From: Treponema sp.
GTDB taxonomy: Bacteria > Spirochaetota > Spirochaetia > Treponematales > Treponemataceae
Direction of reading: 5' to 3'
Assembly (NCBI GenBank): GCA_016294105.1
Contig: JAEDCN010000006.1
Span: 1 to 64,000 of the forward strand
DNA length: 64,000 nucleotides
Part shown: one piece after another, positions 1-7,755 of the stretch
Position numbering within the stretch: position 1 is the first letter of the stretch
How the letters are laid out: every line of letters starts with the position of its first letter
Position numbers and translations under genes: made by a program
Notes under the pieces: generated by a model
Database searches by the model: none
The model's input: only the letters and a program-made list of their open reading frames with translations
What the model was told of the DNA's origin: nothing

Positions 1-1
1 G

Positions 2-811
2 CTCTGCAGTCCTGAATACAAGGACTTGAATCCCAATGAAATCTATAATTATCTACTGGATAAAGGGATATATCTTGCAAGTTCACGGACATTTTACAGA
101 ATCCTAAAAGAATTCAACGCTATTTACCACAGAACTGAAGACCGCAAAGGAAATTCAAAAAAGAAACCGGATGAACTGAAAGCCACGGCTCCGAATCAGG
201 TTTGGATGTGGGATATTACATGGGTCAAAACTGATGTACGTGGAATTTACTATTACGCCTATGTCATCGAAGATTTGTATGACAGATCAATTGTCGGATG
301 GATGATATTTGACAGCGAGTCAGATGTTCATGCTGCAGAACTGTTTGAGGCAACCTGCAGAAAGGAAAACTGTCATCCTGATTTTGTTCATTCTGATAAC
401 GGAGAGCCGATGAAAGGTATCACACTATGCGCATTTTATTATCAACTGGGAATTATTCCTAGCTTTTCACGGCCAAGAGTCAGTGATGACAATCCGTATA
501 TTGAATCATTCTTCAAAACAACAAAATATCATGCTGGCTACCCGAAATGTTTTCATTCGCTCAAAGAATCCCGTGAATGGTTTTCAAACTTCATTCATTG
601 GTATAATTATGAGCATAAGCATTCAAGTTTGCAATATGTGACACCAATGGAGAAACGAAAAGGAAAACATATTGGAATTTTCGAGAACAGAAATTCTGTT
701 TTAGAAAAAGCAAAGTTAAATCATCCAGAACGATGGGGTTCAAGAAATACAAAACGGTATGAAGTAAGAAACGTGGAAGTTCTGAATCCAGATGAGCGAA
801 AAAGTGCTTAA
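2..811 (+). mobile_element. IS3-family transposase OrfB, 5' end cut by window
   Basis: The reading frame is open to the left edge, so this is the C-terminal part of an IS3 OrfB. It catalyses strand transfer in copy-out/paste-in transposition. The rve integrase core shows a DDE triad: Asp in WMWDITWV, Asp in VHSDNGEPM and Glu in DDNPYIESFF; the last two are 35 residues apart, as usual in IS3. The N-terminal part (YLLDKGIYLASSRTFYRILKE) is the HTH_21-like region. It ends with NPDERKSA. OrfA and the left inverted repeat lie outside the window. The copy looks intact as far as seen, with no stop or frameshift. Confidence 0.93.
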
Positions 812-817
812 TAAATT

Positions 818-845
818 TTATTTTTATGCGACAACTTTATTGACA
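818..845. repeat. Right terminal inverted repeat of the IS3 element
   Basis: Just after the transposase stop the sequence ends in GCGACAACTTTATTGACA; read inward on the minus strand this starts TGTCAATAAAGTTGTC, a typical IS3/IS150-group end with terminal TG..CA. The exact outer base (845) is inferred from the CA dinucleotide and from the minus-strand gene that stops making sense there. The partner repeat is not in the window. Confidence 0.6.
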
Positions 846-871
846 TATTCCGCTCCCATTGTCTTTGTCAT
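846..871 (-). pseudogene. 5' stub of a gene interrupted by the IS
   Basis: On the minus strand a strong ribosome site (GGAGG) stands seven bases before ATG at 871. The frame reads MTKTMGAE and then runs straight into the IS inverted repeat, where it is closed by a TAA inside the element. This looks like the first eight codons of a gene cut by IS insertion. The remainder is not visible and the product cannot be named. Confidence 0.4.
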
Positions 872-976
872 AAAATATCCTCCAAAAAAAATTGCCAACT
901 AAGGCTACGCTTTATCCTACAAGGAAAATGTCTGGAGAAACAACCGACCGGCAGTTTGATGGGATAAACCATCAGT

Positions 977-1033
977 TTAGTTGGAAATTTCAGGGGGATG
1001 GAACTGTGCAGGATACAATGCTATGTTTGCCAT
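977..1033 (-). pseudogene. 18-codon remnant with a copy of the yhcG leader
   Basis: ATG at 1033 opens a frame of 18 codons (MANIALYPAQFHPPEISN). Its leader (1034-1066) closely repeats the leader of the nuclease gene at 1092-2105: both read TGTGGCAATAA(A/G)AGGAGA, then CCATGGCAAA. It is most simply the start of a second, decayed copy or cassette. The stretch 846-1091 holds nothing else I can support. Confidence 0.35.
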
Positions 1034-1091
1034 GGTTGCTCTCCTCTTATTGCCACAGGGATTACTTCGAGAATCTCAGTAACCGTAAAAA

Positions 1092-2105
1092 CTATTCTTC
1101 TGATTGAATCAATTTTATCAAATCTTCTTTATTTGGTAAAACTGTCTGATATTTACTTGCGAAAATCTGATTATTATTTTCTGGTAAAGTGATTTCAACC
1201 AATGAATCTGATTTTTTCTTGCATAGAATTATTCCGATGGTTTTGTTCTCATGGTCGAGTTTCACAAATCTGTCGTAATAATTAACGTACATTTGCATTT
1301 GTCCCAAATCTTGATGAGTTATTTCGCCAATTTTCAAGTCGATTAAAACAAAACATTGCAAAAATCTATTGTAGAAAACTAAATCCACAAAAAAGTGTTT
1401 TTCATCAAACGTTAATCTAACTTGACGACCTACAAAAGTATATCCTTTCCCTAGTTCCAATAAAAAAATTTCAAGTTTTTCGATAAGTCTACGTTCCAAC
1501 TCTGATTCAGAATAGTAAGATTTTTCCGGTAAACCTAAAAACTCCAATACATAAGGGTCTTTTACAATATCACTGGGATTTTCAACAACTTGTCCTTGTT
1601 GTGCTAACAATTTCACTTTTTCTTTATCTTTACTCAATGAAAGTCTTTCATAAAGATCCGAATCAAACTGCCGTTTTAGTTCTCGTAGACTCCAGTTTGA
1701 AGACGTTGCTTCAATTTCATAAAACTTTCGTTCATCGGGATTATCAATTCGCATAAGAAAAAGATAATGGGAGTAACTTAAGGTGAATTTCGCAGAAGGT
1801 GTCTGCGGAATTTGAGTTGAATATGTTAAATAGAATTGTCTCATCTGCTCTAAATTACGTTGAGAAAATCCTTTTCCATAATTTGTGGTAAGTTTTTCCG
1901 AAAGTTTTTTTAGAGTTTCTTTGCCGTATTCCGCCCTGATATTTCCGTGTTGCTCTTCTTCTACAATGAGCCTGCCAATTTCAAAATAAGTTTGAACCAT
2001 GGCAGTATTTACTGTACTTGCAACAAACTTTCTGCTTTCTTCAAGGATTGAAGCTATTTTATTGTAAAGAGAAGTTTTTGTATTTGAACTTGGTTCATTT
2101 GCCAT
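1092..2105 (-). CDS. YhcG/DUF1016-family PDDEXK nuclease
   Basis: A 337-residue protein of the DUF1016 (YhcG) family: an alpha-helical N-terminal DNA-binding half (to about residue 170, with the family segment FSQRNLEQMRQFY) and a C-terminal PD-(D/E)xK-like nuclease fold. Candidate active-site residues are Asp241 in FFVDLVFYN and Asp256-Leu-Lys258 in LIDLKIGE. Family members are widespread in mobile and restriction-modification loci; their biochemical role is poorly defined. The start at 2105 is chosen over an upstream in-frame start because AGGAG lies before it and the upstream region is a hairpin array. Its leader is duplicated downstream at 1034-1066. Confidence 0.85.
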   Translation of the reverse strand: MANEPSSNTKTSLYNKIASILEESRKFVASTVNTAMVQTYFEIGRLIVEEEQHGNIRAEYGKETLKKLSEKLTTNYGKGFSQRNLEQMRQFYLTYSTQIPQTPSAKFTLSYSHYLFLMRIDNPDERKFYEIEATSSNWSLRELKRQFDSDLYERLSLSKDKEKVKLLAQQGQVVENPSDIVKDPYVLEFLGLPEKSYYSESELERRLIEKLEIFLLELGKGYTFVGRQVRLTFDEKHFFVDLVFYNRFLQCFVLIDLKIGEITHQDLGQMQMYVNYYDRFVKLDHENKTIGIILCKKKSDSLVEITLPENNNQIFASKYQTVLPNKEDLIKLIQSEE

Positions 2106-2137
2106 GGTTTTTTGTCTCCTTTTATTGCCACATGGGA

Positions 2138-2246
2138 TTGAGGTTTTATAATTTATATGAAACCTCAACAAAGTTGAGTCAAGGCTTTAAGTCGAGCACT
2201 GCGAGCGTGCCTTGACCAACTGTATTGGAAATGCCTACGGCATTTC
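2138..2246 (-). promoter_or_regulatory. Array of overlapping inverted repeats upstream of the YhcG gene
   Basis: Four inverted repeats follow one another: 2138-2146/2160-2168 (TTGAGGTTT with AAACCTCAA), 2164-2169/2173-2178 (CTCAAC with GTTGAG), 2173-2185/2209-2220 (GTTGAGTCAAGGC with GCCTTGACCAAC, one mismatch) and 2228-2235/2239-2246 (GAAATGCC with GGCATTTC). The first three share arms, so they form mutually exclusive hairpins. They lie between the membrane-protein gene and the nuclease gene. They could be a terminator/attenuator or a recombination site; no clear U-run is seen. Confidence 0.5.
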
Positions 2247-2285
2247 TGGTTTGTAATTTATTATTTCTCACTTCATATTAATTAT

Positions 2286-3464
2286 TTAACTAGTTCCAAT
2301 GTTACTTGGATTATTAAAAAATTTAAAACCTAAAAGAATAATTAATACAATAAAGATGATAATTAGAATCCAACATACAATTCTTATTCCTAAAATCCGA
2401 CTATTGATTACTTTTATATCAGGTTTGACTTTCGCTAATAAGATAGGAGAATTATTTGTGTAAGACAGTAATACATTATCAAAATTTCTACTCAATGAAA
2501 AAGTATCCCAAAATTCATAAAACAAAAATCCACATGAAAAAATTGTATAAAAACACATTGCAACATAAATTAATGGAGTAAAAGTGTTGTCCTCTAGTTT
2601 ATCAAAAGTCAATATTGCTCCTGCATAAGTCAAAGGTAATGTAAAAATATTTGAGAACATCTTCTCTATGATATTTCTTGCTTGAGAAATAAATTCAGAT
2701 AAACGCTCATTATATTTTTGAATATAAGAATCAAAATCTATTTTTTCGACAAAAATTGCAAAATCAGTTTCAACTTTATTGCAAATCTCATCAAGTTCAA
2801 AAATAAGATTTTCTAAAGTCGATTTTCCTGTTTTTGATAAGCGTTCTACACAACGATTCTTCAAAAGCATGGGATAAAGTTTCGTTAACTCTATAACTGA
2901 AAGAAAATGATTATACGTATTCTGTAAATCAATATTATTAAAACTAATACTATAACTTGAGTACTCAAAGAAACATTTTCCTTTTTCAAAAGAATTAATA
3001 AAGAAAGATCTATCCGAATCAGAACCATCGCTAACATTGTTACATAATAAATCAAATATTTTTTTCCAATAAACAATATTTGATAAAGAATATTCAATAC
3101 TATTCCCTAGATTTTTTTCATCAGAAAAATAAAACGAACAAGGAATATTATCTGTATTAAAGATCAGAATAACCAATCTTTTTTCTTCTTCCGAATAATA
3201 ACAATAAGTCTTATGATTTTGAAAATTCATAGAAACAGAAGCTATAGCACGTTCAAAATTCGAAAAAATGGTAATGTTGTCATTTTCTATCTTAAACTCA
3301 TTTGAAGCACTTGCTGTATCAAAAAGAATACCATTCTTTTCTGCATCATTTTTTAATAAATCAGGGATATCTCTATCTTTAAATACAAATGTTCCATCAA
3401 AATTTATATTTTCAGCATTCATAGCTGCGGCATTCATTATTTCTAAATACTTGTAATCAATCAT
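2286..3464 (-). CDS. Unrecognised membrane protein, last gene of the hsdS operon
   Basis: I do not recognise this 392-residue protein. Residues 1-265 look soluble and mixed alpha/beta, followed by a helical, coiled-coil-like stretch (about 205-270) and three hydrophobic segments at about 270-288, 296-317 and 357-382, ending in a short polar tail. The most likely arrangement is a large cytoplasmic sensor or effector domain on a C-terminal membrane anchor. Its ATG overlaps the stop of the NdpA-like gene by 4 bases, so the two are probably translated together. Composition is strongly AT-rich like the rest of the island. Confidence 0.7.
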   Translation of the reverse strand: MIDYKYLEIMNAAAMNAENINFDGTFVFKDRDIPDLLKNDAEKNGILFDTASASNEFKIENDNITIFSNFERAIASVSMNFQNHKTYCYYSEEEKRLVILIFNTDNIPCSFYFSDEKNLGNSIEYSLSNIVYWKKIFDLLCNNVSDGSDSDRSFFINSFEKGKCFFEYSSYSISFNNIDLQNTYNHFLSVIELTKLYPMLLKNRCVERLSKTGKSTLENLIFELDEICNKVETDFAIFVEKIDFDSYIQKYNERLSEFISQARNIIEKMFSNIFTLPLTYAGAILTFDKLEDNTFTPLIYVAMCFYTIFSCGFLFYEFWDTFSLSRNFDNVLLSYTNNSPILLAKVKPDIKVINSRILGIRIVCWILIIIFIVLIILLGFKFFNNPSNIGTS

Positions 3465-4462
3465 TGCTCTTTCCTCAATTTATCAGCAAAAGATTTTGAT
3501 TTAATAATTACTGTGTCCTCATTATGTGGATCTAAATAAACTTTATCACCAATATACTCTGGAGGGAAATCAAGTTTTATTCTATCACTAAAAATTGAAT
3601 ATTTATTCATCTTGTTTAATTCTTTTTCATCAGCTGTAAATTCATCATTGATAACAATATTGTTTTGAGATGCATAATTTGAAATATAATCTGGATCTTT
3701 CCAAACTTCTTCACTTATTGTTCTAAGATTTATATTTTTTGAATAAGTACTTGAACACAATTTATATATTTTTTCTCTGAATTGTTCTCTTGTAATAGAA
3801 TTACCATTTTCATCTAGTGGAATATCAACAGTATTGATGATTTGTCGTAAATTCTTTGTATCTTCTTGGCTTTTGCTCTGAGCTCTTGCACCTATCCAAT
3901 TTTGAAAATACTTAGATGTTTCATCTTGTGTTGTACTTAAAAATGATAAATATCTATCTTTCTTTTCTTGATATGACCGTATATTTATTCTACATGCCAT
4001 AGCAAGTTTAGTAGTATCTATGTGAATAACTTCGTTTATTTGCATTGTTTTATCTTTATACGAAAATTGTTTTCCAGTTTTATCTCGAACTACAAAAACG
4101 ACAAAAAAAGTTTCACTTTGATTACTTATTTCCGCAAAAATCACATATCCTCCCTTTGATTGAGATATTGAATCCATTCTCGTTTTTAAATCAGGAAGAG
4201 TGCTTTTTGTAAATTCAATAAAATTATTGTTTTCATCTAATAAATATTCATCGAATTTATCATGAAACATTGTATGATTATCTGAAGAAAAAATTCCATA
4301 CTTTATGCTCTTTGAAAAAAAGGAATATAATTCATCCAATAAAGATTGTGATTTTATATCAGCCAAATTTAAAGAAGTTGTTGAATAATCTATTTCAGCA
4401 AGTCCTTTTATTTCTTTTTTTATATTATGAATTATTGCATTTTTTATTACCATCCCCTTCAT
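3461..4462 (-). CDS. NdpA/YejK-like nucleoid-associated protein (NA37)
   Basis: This 333-residue protein matches the pattern of the 37-kDa nucleoid-associated family (PF04245, E. coli YejK): an early KYGIFSSDN block, GGYVIFAE, an Asp-x-Thr block followed by RYLSFL, and a C-terminal IKLDFPPEYIGDKVYLD ending near LRKEQ. Family members bind DNA. In this setting, between hsdS and a membrane protein, it is more likely an accessory or defence paralogue than the housekeeping copy. It overlaps hsdS upstream and the membrane-protein gene downstream by 4 bases each. The family assignment rests on motif recall, not a search. Confidence 0.7.
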   Translation of the reverse strand: MKGMVIKNAIIHNIKKEIKGLAEIDYSTTSLNLADIKSQSLLDELYSFFSKSIKYGIFSSDNHTMFHDKFDEYLLDENNNFIEFTKSTLPDLKTRMDSISQSKGGYVIFAEISNQSETFFVVFVVRDKTGKQFSYKDKTMQINEVIHIDTTKLAMACRINIRSYQEKKDRYLSFLSTTQDETSKYFQNWIGARAQSKSQEDTKNLRQIINTVDIPLDENGNSITREQFREKIYKLCSSTYSKNINLRTISEEVWKDPDYISNYASQNNIVINDEFTADEKELNKMNKYSIFSDRIKLDFPPEYIGDKVYLDPHNEDTVIIKSKSFADKLRKEQ

Positions 4463-5793
4463 CCCTCCCTAAACGCATCTTTCATTGTACTTTGCAACAT
4501 TTGTTTTGTCAATGTTTCTCGTTCTGTGATTTGGTTTTCTAGTTCTGTTACATTTGTCAAAAGTTTTTCTACACGAGAAACAATTTCTTTTTGTTCGGCA
4601 AGTGGTGGGAGCGGGGCAACAAAATTTTTTAGTTTTTCTGCATTTATATTAGATTGTCCCAAGGCATCCGTTTTCACTTCATTACACCATTCTCGATGAG
4701 TTTTAGAATTTAATACGATGTTCACAAAATACGGATTTGAATTTATTGGTCTAAACTTTACGAGATATCCTGCATAAATAGTTTTTTGCGTTGACTCAAA
4801 AATGGCCGTTTTTCCAACCATTTCACGACTATTAGTTCTGTTGAAAAGTAAATCGTACTGTTTAAGCAAATACTTTTCGATTTCTTCATCATTATTTGTA
4901 TAAACAAGTTTTTCCCAATCAATTTTCCCGTTTTGAATGTTTCCCATTCGCAGAACCGGACATTTTCCAGAAGGAAGTGATTTTGCACTTGTTCCATACA
5001 TAAACCCTTCGCAAATCTCCCCCAATCTCACCCATTTCCAACCTTCTGGAATTTCAAAAGGCTGTTCATTTTCCAAAATCGGCTCAAACACTTTCTTCTT
5101 GGAATTACGTAGTAATTCCGAATCCGTGTGGCGTTTTTCCTCCTGAATCCTTTCAAACAATGCTTCTGCATCAAAATCAGGATTTCCTTTTACAACAGGA
5201 TTTTCTTTTCTCCATTCTTCTGTGAGTTTTCCTTCTATTGCTTCTTGCAAAATGTTTTGACGAAGTTGTTTGACGTAGGATTTTTGAGATTCTATTTCTG
5301 ATTTGATAAATTCAACTTTTTCAATTTTTTTAGAAAGAACTTTTACTATTTCTTTTTGAGTAGATAAATCAGGTAAAGAAATTTCTAGGGGAAGTAAATG
5401 CTTTGGTTTTATTTCTGTTTTAATTCCACCTTTCACCTGTTGCTTTAAAACATCCAAAAATGCAGGACTTTTCACGAAATATTTGAAATATTCTAAATCA
5501 ATTTTTTTATCATCAAAAATATATGAAGAATAATGAATTGTTGCACAAATAGGCTCTGCACCTTGATAAACTGCGACCGCACCTTTTGCAACATTGATTC
5601 CAGAAATAACTAAGTCTCCTGGCTGTACAAGAATCATATCTGTTTTTGATGGTTTATCCGAAATATGAATATTTCCAGAAAAATCTATTTTATCAAGTCT
5701 CTGATATTGAGAAATTATTTTATCATCAGGTTTATACCGTCCCGTCCTTTCTGTGAGAAAATCCCCTATCTTCACCTTCTTCCAGTCACTCAT
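4459..5793 (-). CDS. hsdS: Type I restriction-modification specificity subunit HsdS
   Basis: A full-length 444-residue HsdS with two target-recognition domains (about 1-145 and 245-395). The second opens with the family phrase IPEGWKWVRLGEI. Each is followed by a conserved helix: DLSTQKEIVKVLSKKIEK (centre) and PLAEQKEIVSRVEKLL (C-terminus). HsdS sets the DNA sequence methylated or cut by HsdM/HsdR complexes. Oddly it sits inside a coupled operon with XRE, peptidase, PIN and NdpA genes. There is no hsdM in the window and the nearby hsdR is broken, so it must use a methylase encoded elsewhere or be orphaned. Confidence 0.92.
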   Translation of the reverse strand: MSDWKKVKIGDFLTERTGRYKPDDKIISQYQRLDKIDFSGNIHISDKPSKTDMILVQPGDLVISGINVAKGAVAVYQGAEPICATIHYSSYIFDDKKIDLEYFKYFVKSPAFLDVLKQQVKGGIKTEIKPKHLLPLEISLPDLSTQKEIVKVLSKKIEKVEFIKSEIESQKSYVKQLRQNILQEAIEGKLTEEWRKENPVVKGNPDFDAEALFERIQEEKRHTDSELLRNSKKKVFEPILENEQPFEIPEGWKWVRLGEICEGFMYGTSAKSLPSGKCPVLRMGNIQNGKIDWEKLVYTNNDEEIEKYLLKQYDLLFNRTNSREMVGKTAIFESTQKTIYAGYLVKFRPINSNPYFVNIVLNSKTHREWCNEVKTDALGQSNINAEKLKNFVAPLPPLAEQKEIVSRVEKLLTNVTELENQITERETLTKQMLQSTMKDAFREG

Positions 5794-6422
5794 TTTTCTT
5801 CCTCATTCCCCAAATATTCTGCCAGTGTTTTTGGAATAACACCTTGTCTTATTTTGGGAGCGCAGAACTCTTTGTATAAGGATTTCAACACTTTTCTTTT
5901 TTCTTGATTTCCGCCTACTTTATATGCAATTCCAACAAGGCTTTCAAATCCAATTATCGTTACATCTTTTAAATCTTCTATTTCATTGCAAACATCACAA
6001 GCATCAGAATCTCTTGATGAAAAATATGGAATTCCATAGTAACAAGCATAAGCAAGGGAATGTATTTCTCCTTGATTTTTTGTCTTTGAAAAGGGTGCAT
6101 ACATCAATTCATGGGTACAAATTTCATCATAAATACGCATAAATTCAGGATCTAAATTAAACAAATCCTTATCACTTACTATTTCTACATTTTTGCCTAC
6201 ATACTCATCAATCACTTTTTTTGTGTCAGAATCAAGTTCTTTGTATACAACTTCATGTAAAAGAATTTTTTCAAAATAAGAAAGAATATCGTCTATCCAA
6301 ATTTCCCTCATCCTTTTAAGTGAATAGTTCGAATCTTTGTGACGCTTTTCAATTCCCACCATAAAAATGCAGGTATCAATTATTATAGGAGCGTCTTTTC
6401 TTATTTCAAAGAATTTATTCAT
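5790..6422 (-). CDS. PIN-like domain protein, possible toxin nuclease
   Basis: 210 residues with a PIN-like layout: Asp16 in PIIIDTCIF, acidic Glu57/Glu62 in LLHEVVYKELD, Glu119 in QGEIHSLAYACYYG, and Asp138/Asp140 in YFSSRDSDACD. PIN domains are metal-dependent RNases, many of them toxins. The gene overlaps the ImmA/IrrE peptidase gene by 8 bases and hsdS by 4, so an XRE-peptidase-PIN module is likely, with the upstream proteins controlling this one. The length exceeds classic VapC (about 130-150), and the C-terminal 60 residues are basic and unassigned. Toxin activity is inferred. Confidence 0.65.
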   Translation of the reverse strand: MNKFFEIRKDAPIIIDTCIFMVGIEKRHKDSNYSLKRMREIWIDDILSYFEKILLHEVVYKELDSDTKKVIDEYVGKNVEIVSDKDLFNLDPEFMRIYDEICTHELMYAPFSKTKNQGEIHSLAYACYYGIPYFSSRDSDACDVCNEIEDLKDVTIIGFESLVGIAYKVGGNQEKRKVLKSLYKEFCAPKIRQGVIPKTLAEYLGNEEEK

Positions 6423-7284
6423 CAGTTATCAGACCATCCTTTATTTTGGTTTCTGATAAATCGAATTTTTTAATGATTTCGTTTACCGTAGAATCATCTA
6501 ACCGTCCTTTGTTATATAAAAGAGGAACTAAATCATAAAGATCCTCTTTGATGTATATATTTTTATTTGAATATAATTCATTAACACGTCTGTCTTCTGC
6601 TGCAATTTCTAAAAGAATATTCTTTACATTTTCATAATGTTCTAGAAGAAAATCTGTATCTGAGATTTCTTCTTCTTTAAGTCGATACAACACAGCTTTC
6701 AAAGGAAGACTATATTTAATGACCAAAGAAAAACAAAAAAATATTTGTTTGGTAAGACTTATCTCTGAAAAACTTGAATCTACATACAACAAAAAAGAAT
6801 CTAATTCATCCTTTAATGCCGCTTCTGGTAAAAGAAATTCTGCTGCAAATCTATTTGCTTTTATTTCTTCTTTTTCATTTTTACTAAAAGAACAAACAAT
6901 TGAATCCTGTGAATTTTCTATAAAATTATATGAGTAGTGATATAATTCATGGGCTGCCGCAAAAACTTGATTTATAAGGGGATTTTCACTGTTTATAATT
7001 ATATATTTTTTTGTTGATTTTGCTGAATATTTTATAATCATCGCATCTAAATCGGAGTTTTTAAAATTCTGTAATTGAAAAACTACATCTCCTTTTTGCT
7101 CAATAAATGAAAAAATATTTGTCCCGATTGGAGTATTTAATCCATATAGCCCTCTAGCATCTTTTGCTTGTTTTTTTATATGTTTTATTTCTTCTTTTGA
7201 GAGAATATTTGCATCAAAACTATAATTTGTTTTTGATAAATTGTTGATTATTGAATTTATATTACTTTGTACATCATTGTTCAT
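6415..7284 (-). CDS. ImmA/IrrE-family metallopeptidase
   Basis: 289 residues. The zinc site HELYH (residues 112-116) follows VFAAA, and the second family block EEIKANRFAAEFLLP (about 139-153) supplies the third ligand. ImmA/IrrE peptidases cleave XRE-type repressors in response to a signal, for example ICEBs1 ImmA on ImmR. The separate XRE gene directly upstream overlaps it by 4 bases (ATGA), which fits that pairing. The C-terminal 130 residues are helical and may sense the signal. Cleavage of the neighbouring regulator is inferred. Confidence 0.88.
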   Translation of the reverse strand: MNNDVQSNINSIINNLSKTNYSFDANILSKEEIKHIKKQAKDARGLYGLNTPIGTNIFSFIEQKGDVVFQLQNFKNSDLDAMIIKYSAKSTKKYIIINSENPLINQVFAAAHELYHYSYNFIENSQDSIVCSFSKNEKEEIKANRFAAEFLLPEAALKDELDSFLLYVDSSFSEISLTKQIFFCFSLVIKYSLPLKAVLYRLKEEEISDTDFLLEHYENVKNILLEIAAEDRRVNELYSNKNIYIKEDLYDLVPLLYNKGRLDDSTVNEIIKKFDLSETKIKDGLITDE

Positions 7285-7625
7285 TTGCTTACCCTATTGT
7301 AAAGTGCAAAAAGATATTCTCTCATACCAATTTTTTCGAGAACATCTAACAGATTTTTTTCATCTGTTTCTGAAATTTTTCCCATCAAAAAAGCCATAGG
7401 TTTATTATCATTTGTTGCTTCCCAATATTCTTCAGAACGATGTCCTGTAATACGACAATAATTAGCAAAAACTTCCTTTGAAGGAGCTCTTTTGCCTTGT
7501 TCGTATAGAGAAACTAGAGTGTGATTATCCAATTCTAGATTACTTGCAAAAGCTTTTTGTGTTAGATTCTGGGATATTCGATACTCTTTAATATCAATTG
7601 AAAATTTCTGTAAATTAAAATTCAT
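7281..7625 (-). CDS. XRE-family HTH regulator of the hsdS operon
   Basis: 114 residues with a Cro/CI-type helix-turn-helix at about 9-60 (EYRISQNLTQKAFASNLELDNHTLVSLYEQGKRAPSKE in pieces: QNLTQKAFA and VSLYEQGKRAPS). The start at 7625 is chosen because GGAAGGAAAC precedes it; the longer in-frame start would place the operator palindrome inside the coding region. It is first in a six-gene overlapping operon and lies next to the palindrome 7654-7684, so it probably represses its own promoter, with relief by the ImmA/IrrE peptidase. Confidence 0.88.
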   Translation of the reverse strand: MNFNLQKFSIDIKEYRISQNLTQKAFASNLELDNHTLVSLYEQGKRAPSKEVFANYCRITGHRSEEYWEATNDNKPMAFLMGKISETDEKNLLDVLEKIGMREYLFALYNRVSK

Positions 7626-7653
7626 ATTGTTTCCTTCCCACATATATAATAAC

Positions 7654-7684
7654 ATAAAAATGTTACATTTTGTAACATTTTTAT
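7654..7684 (-). promoter_or_regulatory. Perfect 31-bp palindromic operator at the XRE promoter
   Basis: Two 14-base arms (ATAAAAATGTTACA and its exact complement) flank a 3-base centre. The palindrome lies 29-59 bases upstream of the XRE start codon. Between it and the ribosome site is an AT-rich TTATTATAT that can serve as the -10, so a protein bound here would block the promoter. The arm length and symmetry are what a dimeric XRE repressor needs. Confidence 0.7.
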
Positions 7685-7755
7685 ATCTTTTTTTCAATCT
7701 ATACATATGCTTTATATATTTATTATCAAAAATATCCTTATTTCCCCTTACAAGC

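Noticed and set aside
892..1192. Two short plus-strand open frames in the gap after the IS
   Set aside because: No ribosome sites, no recognisable motifs, and they run across the minus-strand leader remnant and the nuclease stop.
2173..2220. A possible integron attC site (GTTGAGT ... GACCAAC)
   Set aside because: GTTGAGT fits GTTRRRY, but the two cores are in the wrong order for attC (it should be RYYYAAC first, GTTRRRY last), and the AAC side does not match RYYYAAC. No integrase is present.
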